From Oscillospiraceae bacterium (GTDB lineage Bacteria > Bacillota > Clostridia > Oscillospirales > Acutalibacteraceae): DNA of 64,000 nt. Location of the stretch: positions 186,001 through 250,000 of the forward strand of contig SVOW01000001.1 of NCBI GenBank assembly GCA_015066175.1, given 5' to 3'. Numbering within the stretch: position 1 is the first letter of the stretch; each line of letters starts with the position of its first letter. Of the stretch, positions 56,113 to 62,305 are shown piece by piece. The position numbers and the translations under genes are program-made. A model generated the notes under the pieces. That model was not told the origin of the DNA, did no database searches, and saw only the letters and a list, made by a program, of their open reading frames with translations.

Positions 56113-56382
56113 TTAAATGTCTTTATATTTTATCAACAATTGTTTACGGCTGTTAATATTGAGTTTTCTGTAAATGTTCTTGCAATGAAAATGGACTGAT
56201 GAATGTGATATAAATAATTCTTCTGCTATCTGCTGTTGTGTTTTGTCTGTAAGCAGTTGTGCAAAAACCTCCAATTCTCGTTTGGAAAGTTCTGTAAGCT
56301 CCGGATGCTTTTCTAACAGACTTTTATATTCATTTTCCGCAAGAATGATATAGTCAAAATAATTTAATTTTTCTTTTTCCAT
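56113..56382 (-). CDS. Small LuxR-type HTH regulator
   Basis: 89 residues from ATG 56382 (AGGAGGG site). Residues about 30-85 are a GerE/LuxR HTH: LTELSKRELEVFAQLLTDKT, then QQQIAEELFISHSSVHFHCKNIYRKL. There is no receiver domain, only a 30-residue helical lead, so it may be a free-standing DNA-binding protein or a partner of the membrane LuxR protein encoded divergently. First gene of the island operon, transcribed away from a 12-bp inverted repeat. Confidence 0.83.
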   Translation of the reverse strand: MEKEKLNYFDYIILAENEYKSLLEKHPELTELSKRELEVFAQLLTDKTQQQIAEELFISHSSVHFHCKNIYRKLNINSRKQLLIKYKDI

Positions 56383-56403
56383 ATTCTGCCCTCCTATATC
56401 AAT

Positions 56404-56432
56404 ATTATAAATCATCAACAAAAACCTGTAAT
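56404..56432 (-). promoter_or_regulatory. Promoter of the island operon
   Basis: Minus strand ATTACA, 17 bases, TATAAT. The -35 box touches the arm of the inverted repeat at 56431. Confidence 0.55.
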
Positions 56433-56481
56433 CTACCTGAATAGGTGTTTATAACTGCCTAACCTACCCATTCAGGTAGAT
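56431..56481. promoter_or_regulatory. 12-bp inverted repeat operator between two LuxR-type genes
   Basis: ATCTACCTGAAT (56431-56442) and ATTCAGGTAGAT (56470-56481) are perfect inverted copies 27 bases apart; further ACCT/AGGT half-sites lie between. Placed between the two divergent promoters. Binding by one or both LuxR-type proteins is inferred. Confidence 0.7.
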
Positions 56482-56495
56482 ATTTTCAACCGCAG

Positions 56496-56524
56496 TTGAT
56501 TTTTTTTTGCAGTTATGATAAAAT
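56496..56524 (+). promoter_or_regulatory. Promoter of the membrane LuxR-type gene
   Basis: TTGATT, 17 bases, TAAAAT; leaves a leader of about 140 bases before the ATG at 56670. Confidence 0.6.
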
Positions 56525-56584
56525 CAATTTGATAAATTTCCTATATTTTCAACGTAATTATAATTATTTTTGGTGTATTTGTAT

Positions 56585-56606
56585 ATCCCACGTTGGTGGG
56601 ATTTTT
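56585..56606 (+). terminator. Terminator-like hairpin in the leader of the membrane LuxR gene
   Basis: ATCCCAC (56585-56591) pairs with GTGGGAT (56596-56602), then T4 more. Inside the leader, so a possible attenuator. Confidence 0.5.
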
Positions 56607-56669
56607 ATAAAAACAGGGGGTTTTTTCCTCTCATCGGGCGAATTTTTATTAAAAAAGGGAGTAACAGCC

Positions 56670-58148
56670 ATGAATCACTCAATCATTTCCGAAAATCAGA
56701 AAAAAAGAGTTGATATTCCATTGTGGAAACTAATCTTTTTTTCTATGTTCAGTTTTTGGCAGATGGCATTTATCTATTATTTCCTTGAACCGTCTTCGGC
56801 AATAGACGGGAAAATTCCGTTACCCATTAACATTGATAACGGCACCCTGCTGACGGCAGTTTGTTACATACTGGGCATCCTTACAATGATTTTTTTACCG
56901 AAGATTATCGTATGGACACAACGCATCGCCACGGGGGTTGCTCTTGTTTCAGCAATCGGCTTCTTCCTCCCTTTGCCGGAGAATATTCTTCGCTTTAACA
57001 TTTATCTGCAGATTTTTTGTTGTTGCCTGATGATTGGCTTTGAGACCTTCCTTGTAGTCAATTACTTTTCTGAGAAAAGCAGTATCAGGTATCTGACCGT
57101 CGGCTATGGCATAGCAGTATTCCTGATTGCTTTGGTCCAGAACGAGGTCGTGTCTATACCGTTCTCCACATTCCGTTACGGAATGGTGGCGGCTCTTGTG
57201 CTTTTGTTTATCTTCTTCCTCAGCATGCCCACAGGCAGTGAGCATCTGCCGCAGTTCGCGAAAAAGAGAGATGGTCTTATCGCACCGAAGAAGATGATGT
57301 GTGGTGCTTATCTTACTGCTTTCATTGCTGCACTGATGGGCGTTGGTGGTCCTGCGGTCGTAGGCAAGATCGAGCACGGAGTGTCTATTATGTATTTGGT
57401 AGTTGCTCTTTCAAGCTTTACTATGTATTTTCTTCATAAGAAAGCGAACATCCATCCCTTCCGCATGGTACCCCTATTTGTCGGACTCGGTGGGTTCGGT
57501 TTTCTTGTAATGCTTGTGTCCGCATACGTTCCCGCACTCTCCTACGTCGCCTGCATACTCATTGGATTCGGTATGACGGTATGTATGCTCGCTCCGCTTT
57601 ACGGTGTGCCAATCATGAAGTCCTATCCATCCAAGTTTATAGCACCCTCTATCATCGGACTTGCTCTCTCGGCGGTTCTCTTCCATGCCGTTATTGCCGA
57701 AATATTCCTCAACACACCTAACGCACTGTATCTTGTTTATGCGGTGATTATGGTTGCCCTTATATTTGTGTTTATGCAGGTTGAACCGTTTCTGATGTTC
57801 GCGCTTCGCCGCAGAATAACTGATGAAGATGTAACTACCGATGAAATTGCTGCCAATGGTGTTGAAGAACACGGAGAAAATACCACCGCCATAACAACGG
57901 AAAGTATAAACGTATCAAATGCATTACAAGCTGAAACCTCAGGAGACCCTCTTGATGTTCTCAGCCGAAAAGAAAGAGAAGTTGCAGAACTCATTTGTCT
58001 TGGTTATACAAACGGAGATATTGCAAAGCTTCTCTTTATATCTGAACACACGGTCAAGGATCACACAAAGAAAATCTATCCGAAAATGGGCGTACACAGC
58101 CGTCTTGAGTTGGCAACGCTCGTCAGCAGATACCGTACAGACAAGTAA
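56670..58148 (+). CDS. MFS-like membrane protein with C-terminal LuxR HTH
   Basis: 492 residues from ATG 56670 (AAGGGAG site); an ORF from 56496 would use the untranslated leader. About 12 hydrophobic segments (residues 20-395) resemble a major facilitator-type transporter; a polar acidic linker (about 400-430) leads to a LuxR HTH (LSRKEREVAELICLGYTNGD, then IAKLLFISEHTVKDHTKKIYPKMGV). Such fused membrane sensors are known in anaerobic Actinobacteria and Clostridia, and are thought to regulate from the membrane. The small LuxR-type gene on the other strand shares the same promoter region. Confidence 0.8.
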   Translation: MNHSIISENQKKRVDIPLWKLIFFSMFSFWQMAFIYYFLEPSSAIDGKIPLPINIDNGTLLTAVCYILGILTMIFLPKIIVWTQRIATGVALVSAIGFFLPLPENILRFNIYLQIFCCCLMIGFETFLVVNYFSEKSSIRYLTVGYGIAVFLIALVQNEVVSIPFSTFRYGMVAALVLLFIFFLSMPTGSEHLPQFAKKRDGLIAPKKMMCGAYLTAFIAALMGVGGPAVVGKIEHGVSIMYLVVALSSFTMYFLHKKANIHPFRMVPLFVGLGGFGFLVMLVSAYVPALSYVACILIGFGMTVCMLAPLYGVPIMKSYPSKFIAPSIIGLALSAVLFHAVIAEIFLNTPNALYLVYAVIMVALIFVFMQVEPFLMFALRRRITDEDVTTDEIAANGVEEHGENTTAITTESINVSNALQAETSGDPLDVLSRKEREVAELICLGYTNGDIAKLLFISEHTVKDHTKKIYPKMGVHSRLELATLVSRYRTDK

Positions 58149-58166
58149 ACTGATTTTTTCAGAACA

Positions 58167-58198
58167 ACAGCCCGTGGAATTAAAACTCCACGGGCTGT
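58167..58198 (+). terminator. Hairpin after the membrane LuxR gene
   Basis: ACAGCCCGTGGA (58167-58178) pairs perfectly with TCCACGGGCTGT (58187-58198); few Ts follow. Confidence 0.65.
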
Positions 58199-58237
58199 GT
58201 TTAATGTAATAGTTATTCTTTTGGCGGTAATAAAAGA

Positions 58238-58284
58238 ATAAATCCGAACGCATCACCAATCATGGTAATTGAGTTCGGATTTAT
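58238..58284 (-). terminator. Terminator of the tRNA operon
   Basis: ATAAATCCGAAC (58238-58249) pairs perfectly with GTTCGGATTTAT (58273-58284), downstream of tRNA-Trp on the minus strand. Confidence 0.7.
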
Positions 58285-58290
58285 CGCACT

Positions 58291-58366
58291 TGGCAGGGGC
58301 AGAAGGACTTGAACCCTCGGCACGCGGTTTTGGAGACCGCTGCTCTACCAACTGAGCTATACCCCT
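58291..58366 (-). tRNA. tRNA-Trp (CCA anticodon)
   Basis: 76 bases including the encoded CCA. Acceptor AGGGGTA pairs with TGCCCCT, D arm GCTC/GAGC, anticodon stem GCGGT/ACCGC with loop CTCCAAA, T arm GAGGG-TTCAAGT-CCTTC. Its 3' end faces the island, and part of the 3' half recurs at 45393. Confidence 0.96.
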
Positions 58367-58375
58367 ATATTTAAT

Positions 58376-58452
58376 TGGTGGGCCATCAGGGACTCGAACC
58401 CCGGACCAACCGGTTATGAGCCGGTTGCTCTAACCAACTGAGCTAATGGCCC
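58376..58452 (-). tRNA. tRNA with CAU anticodon (Met or Ile2)
   Basis: 77 bases with CCA. Acceptor GGGCCAT/ATGGCCC, anticodon stem ACCGG/CCGGT with loop CTCATAA. CAU may be elongator Met or Ile after lysidine modification; the sequence alone does not settle which. Nine bases upstream of tRNA-Trp in the same transcript. Confidence 0.93.
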
Positions 58453-58591
58453 AAGTCATTTTTGACTGCCTTAACATTTTACTACATTAGTTTCAAAATG
58501 TCAATAGTTTATCAACAAGTTTTTTATAATCATAAATAAACTTTAATAAAAAATTTTTCTCGAAAATTTACACAAAATTTTCAAGAAAAAA

Positions 58592-58621
58592 TTGAAATAA
58601 GATGTACATATGTGATATAAT
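58592..58621 (+). promoter_or_regulatory. Promoter of the PHP-symporter operon
   Basis: TTGAAA, 18 bases, TATAAT, 34 bases before the ATG. The rest of 58453-58655 is AT-rich with no visible gene. Confidence 0.65.
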
Positions 58622-58655
58622 TCCATAGTAACTGTCTCATTAAAGGGGGTAAAAT

Positions 58656-59651
58656 ATGAATTACAACAAATATAAATGGTATGTAGGCGTTACGCACAGC
58701 CATACAACTGCGTCTGACGGTGCATACAGTTTAGAAGAACTTGTCGAAAAAGCAAAAAAGAATAAACTTGATTTTCTTATGATTACCGACCACAATGTTA
58801 ATTGCAAGGAATTTCCGAAAGTTGACGGAATCACTCTTATTTACGGTGCTGAACTTTCAAAAAACGGCGGTCATTGCAATATGTGGGGTGTTAAAGATGT
58901 AATTGATGATGAGGATTACGAAACATGCGAAAGCTACGAAGATTTCCTGAAAGTGAAAAACAAAGCAAAAGATCGCGGTGCTGTAATCTGCATGAACCAT
59001 CCTCATTGTAAACAATGCCCGTGGAGATGGGAAAAGAATGCGGCGGATGTTGACGTTCTTGAAGTCTGGAATGCCCCTACCCACTATGACAACCTTGAGT
59101 GCACTGAATGGTGGCATGAACAGTTAAGAAACGGTCACAAACTTCCTGTTGTTGGCGGAAGCGATTATCACAGAGATTATGTTATAACAAACCTTCTGAC
59201 ATGGCCTGTTACTTACGTTTATGCAAAATCTGATTCAGCTGAAGATATTCTCGACGCAATCGTGAAAGGGCGCACCACAATCAGCTTCAATACAAATAAC
59301 ACTTTCATTGATATCACAAGCGGTAACAATATTCTTGGCGATACTGTCAGACTTGAAAAAGATACTACGGTCACAATCAACGTGAAAAAACTTCGCAAAA
59401 ATCAGACACTTATCGTTTTTGATAAAGATGGCGAATGTTTCACTCACAAAGCAAAGAAAACAGGCGATTTTTCTATAACTATGCCTGTTGAAAAAGAAGG
59501 CTTTATTTGTGCACATACAGTTTTTGAACCGGGATTCTTTTACAGCAAAATTCACGATTATGCTCTTGCTTCCAGAATACCCGAACAAAAAGGGATGAAA
59601 CTTCCGCCTCTGATTTTTGCTCAGAGCGGTGCAATATATTTTGAAAGATAA
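58656..59651 (+). CDS. PHP-domain metal-dependent phosphoesterase, cytosolic
   Basis: 331 residues, AAGGGGG site. No signal peptide. HSHTTASDGAYSLEELVEKA near residue 14, MITDHNVN near 43, MNHPHCKQC near 112 and GGSDYHRDY near 167 supply the metal ligands of the PHP active site. The last 110 residues form a beta-sandwich (TVTINVKKLRKNQTLIVFDK). It starts an operon with a sugar symporter (43 bases apart), so the substrate may be a phosphorylated sugar taken in by it. It is related in domain but not in location to the secreted PHP protein at 7248. Confidence 0.85.
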   Translation: MNYNKYKWYVGVTHSHTTASDGAYSLEELVEKAKKNKLDFLMITDHNVNCKEFPKVDGITLIYGAELSKNGGHCNMWGVKDVIDDEDYETCESYEDFLKVKNKAKDRGAVICMNHPHCKQCPWRWEKNAADVDVLEVWNAPTHYDNLECTEWWHEQLRNGHKLPVVGGSDYHRDYVITNLLTWPVTYVYAKSDSAEDILDAIVKGRTTISFNTNNTFIDITSGNNILGDTVRLEKDTTVTINVKKLRKNQTLIVFDKDGECFTHKAKKTGDFSITMPVEKEGFICAHTVFEPGFFYSKIHDYALASRIPEQKGMKLPPLIFAQSGAIYFER

Positions 59652-59694
59652 CAGATGAAATTCAATTTGAAATCATCAGTAAGGAGATGACATT

Positions 59695-61233
59695 ATGTCA
59701 AAAATGAAAACCAAATCCCTTTCCGAAAAGCCTGATAACGCGCTTGATTACGGGGAAGGCAAGTACATATCAAAATTTGAATATGTCTGCGTTATGCTTT
59801 CACGAATCGGCGGCATGTTCGGCACAACACTTACAGGTACTCTTGCTGCGGCATTCCTCCATGAGCTTTATTTCGGACCTGCCGGAGTAAGCGCTGATGA
59901 AATCGCAGAAATTCTCGCTGTGCAATCAACACTGACAACTGTGCTTGGTATAGTAATTGGTGCTATTTCAGGTATTATTGTTCAGAAATGGAAAACCCGT
60001 TGGGGCAGATACCGTCACTGGTACATAATCTGTCTTATACCGATTTTTGCTCTTACAGCCTTGTATTTCTATGTTCCCCAGGGCTGGACTATTCAGCAGA
60101 TGACTCTCTTCCGCTATGGTATAGCTTGTAGTCAGACAGTATTCAATGCATTCAACAACTTCGGACAGAACATTGTTCAGGTTATTTCCCCCAACCACAA
60201 AGAAAAGAAAACAGTTGCTACCGTTTGGCAGCTTTCATATTATATCGGTTACGGCGGAGCATATATCGCAACATTTGTTTACGGTCTTTTCAGCGACGAC
60301 AAAAACGCAATGTATATGACACTTGCACTTGTTGCTGCAACAGTTACTGCATTCGGTAACCTTATGTGTGCCCTTTTCTGTAAAGAAAGAATTGAACTTC
60401 CGAAGAAAGAAAAGGTTAAAATTTCAAAAGCACTCTTCACTCTTTTCAAATACAAAAACTATCGCGCCTACCATGTAATGCAGTGGGTAAATAACTTTGC
60501 ATGGCTCGGCAGAATGTCAACATACCTTGCAGCTATCACTGTCGGTTCGTCAAAAAACCTTCTTCTTACTCTCCCCACAGCTGTAGGTACTGTTGTTGGT
60601 AACCTTATCACAACAAAACTTTCAAAGAAATATGAGCCCACAAAACTTCTTAAATTCTGCGGTATTTATTCACCGGTTTCTGCGGGTATACTTTTCGGCA
60701 TATGCTTTATAGAAGCTAAAATGGGTATCATGTTCTTCTCAGGCTGGAACAGCATTTTCTTCTATGCGTTCTATTTCCTTTTCGGTGTAGGTATCGGTAT
60801 TCAGGAACTTGCAAACTCTCACTTCAACGTTGAATTCCTCGACTATCTTGAATGGCAGTGCGGCGAAAGGATGGAAGCTATTCAGGGCATCGTTCCCGGA
60901 TGGATCAACGCAGGTTGTAACTACCTCAAAGAACTTGCAATCCCCTTTATGATTGCATGGGCAGGTTATATGTCATCAGCAGAAGGAGACCTTGTTAAAA
61001 CAATGCAGGCACAGCCCACATACCTTGACACTTGCCTTAAAATCCTTGCATTCTTATTGTTCGGTTATACACTTGCAAACGTTCTTAAAGCTATCATCCT
61101 TAAAACGTCTTACGATATTGAGGGCGAAAAGAAAGAACAGATGTATCGTGAACTTGAAGCAATACGCGAACAACGTCATTTAGAAAATGTAGGCCTCGCA
61201 ACAGACGAAGATCTCGAAATATACGAAAAATAA
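59695..61233 (+). CDS. GPH-type sugar:cation symporter (MFS_2)
   Basis: 512 residues, AAGGAG site. About 12 transmembrane helices with the family landmarks: a GxxxT N-terminal helix (MFGTTLTGTLAAAFLHELYF), the cytosolic loop KWKTRWGRYRHW near residue 100, and a long C-terminal tail. The glycoside-pentoside-hexuronide family imports glycosides, pentoses or hexuronates with sodium or protons. Exact sugar unknown; it follows the PHP gene. Confidence 0.87.
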   Translation: MSKMKTKSLSEKPDNALDYGEGKYISKFEYVCVMLSRIGGMFGTTLTGTLAAAFLHELYFGPAGVSADEIAEILAVQSTLTTVLGIVIGAISGIIVQKWKTRWGRYRHWYIICLIPIFALTALYFYVPQGWTIQQMTLFRYGIACSQTVFNAFNNFGQNIVQVISPNHKEKKTVATVWQLSYYIGYGGAYIATFVYGLFSDDKNAMYMTLALVAATVTAFGNLMCALFCKERIELPKKEKVKISKALFTLFKYKNYRAYHVMQWVNNFAWLGRMSTYLAAITVGSSKNLLLTLPTAVGTVVGNLITTKLSKKYEPTKLLKFCGIYSPVSAGILFGICFIEAKMGIMFFSGWNSIFFYAFYFLFGVGIGIQELANSHFNVEFLDYLEWQCGERMEAIQGIVPGWINAGCNYLKELAIPFMIAWAGYMSSAEGDLVKTMQAQPTYLDTCLKILAFLLFGYTLANVLKAIILKTSYDIEGEKKEQMYRELEAIREQRHLENVGLATDEDLEIYEK

Positions 61234-61250
61234 AATCCGAATCAAAACCT

Positions 61251-61285
61251 ATCCCCTGCTTGCAGAAATGTAAGCAGGGATTTTT
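61251..61285 (+). terminator. Terminator of the symporter gene
   Basis: CCCTGCTT pairs with AAGCAGGG (61272-61279) across a 10-base loop, followed by T5. Confidence 0.8.
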
Positions 61286-61303
61286 GTAACACTGAAAATC
61301 TGA

Positions 61304-61745
61304 TAAATTATAATTTAAACGAAAAATCCCCTCAGTCAGAATCGCAGATTCTGACAGCTCCCCTTGCATTTTCAAGGGGAGCCTGAAACTCAACTGCACA
61401 TATAAATTATAATTTATATGTAACTAACCTTGCCATTTTGCTGTCATCCTTGAGCGAAAGCGAAGGATCTCAAAATGGCAACACATAAAGCATTTCCAAA
61501 CGAGATTCTTCGCTGTCGCTCGAGAATGACACGTTTGGAAATGTTAACGACAAATTATAATTTATCAGTGAACTAATCTTAATATTCGTAGGGCAGGACC
61601 TTGGTCCTGCCGCAAAACAAGCAAAAAAAATTAACGGCTACTATAATAGTTTTGAAATGTCAATAGTTTGTTGAGAAGTTTTCCAAATTATTTTTAATTT
61701 CATCAACACGGCAGAGAACAAGCCTCTGCCCTGCAACAACAAATT
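61304..61745. repeat. Cluster of dispersed palindromic repeats, no gene
   Basis: Three copies of the AAATTATAATTT palindrome (61304, 61403, 61552); hairpins GTCAGAATC/GATTCTGAC (61335-61355), GCTCCCCTTG/CAAGGGGAGC (61357-61382), TTGCCATTTTG/CAAAATGGCAA (61430-61481) with an inner GAGCGAAAGCG-type loop, CATTTCCAAACG/CGTTTGGAAATG (61491-61543), GGCAGGACC/GGTCCTGCC (61592-61611). Fragments of the same kinds occur at 13063-13170 and 13991-14020. Confidence 0.85.
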
Positions 61746-61763
61746 CAAGTTTTGTTGTTTTTC

Positions 61764-61791
61764 TTGCGTTTTTCGTTATGTATGATATAAT
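61764..61791 (+). promoter_or_regulatory. Promoter of the HExxH gene
   Basis: TTGCGT, 16 bases, TATAAT, 19 bases before the ATG at 61811. Confidence 0.5.
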
Positions 61792-61810
61792 TGACTCAGG
61801 AGGTGAAAAT

Positions 61811-62269
61811 ATGAATTTATGGCAAACTTTTGAAAAGAAAAACTGTTCAGATTTTGAAAATCACGGTATTTCTTTCCACTATGAAAAAGGTATTGACAAT
61901 AACCTGAAAAAGTTATATTTGTCATTCTCAAAATGGTTAAGGAAAGACTATGTTTTTCCTGTTCATATAAATATCTATATTTTAAACTGTGAAAAAATTC
62001 GCCTTCGCAACGGAAACATGTCGTATGGCTGTTTTCGCTGGTATCCGAATAAAACACCGCTTATTAAAATTCCTTCCTCTATTGAAAAGGAATTACTGAA
62101 AGAATATACAACAGAAGAAATCTATGAACAGATATTATCTTCACTCGTTCATGAACTGACTCACTATTACCAATGGGTACTTGATTTAAGCCAAAGTAAT
62201 GCTACTAGTGAAAGACAAGCGAATTATTACAGATACAGAATTATTGAAAAATTTTATAACAGCCAGTAA
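61811..62269 (+). CDS. Small HExxH putative metalloprotein
   Basis: 152 residues from ATG 61811, whose AGGAGGTG site is near-consensus; the ORF from 61778 begins inside the promoter. The sequence SSLVHELTHYYQWV near residue 115 is a HExxH zinc motif; SERQANYYRYR, 20 residues on, offers a Glu as third ligand. No signal peptide. It resembles small SprT-like or minigluzincin proteins in layout, but I do not recognise a named family. Located after a repeat cluster with its own promoter. Confidence 0.68.
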   Translation: MNLWQTFEKKNCSDFENHGISFHYEKGIDNNLKKLYLSFSKWLRKDYVFPVHINIYILNCEKIRLRNGNMSYGCFRWYPNKTPLIKIPSSIEKELLKEYTTEEIYEQILSSLVHELTHYYQWVLDLSQSNATSERQANYYRYRIIEKFYNSQ

Positions 62270-62302
62270 AAGACTGCTTCTTTTTCAAGAAGCAGTCTTT
62301 TA
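62268..62302. terminator. Bidirectional intrinsic terminator
   Basis: AAAAGACTGCTTCTT pairs with its complement (62287-62301) in a perfect 15-bp stem. Confidence 0.9.
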
Positions 62303-62305
62303 TTT

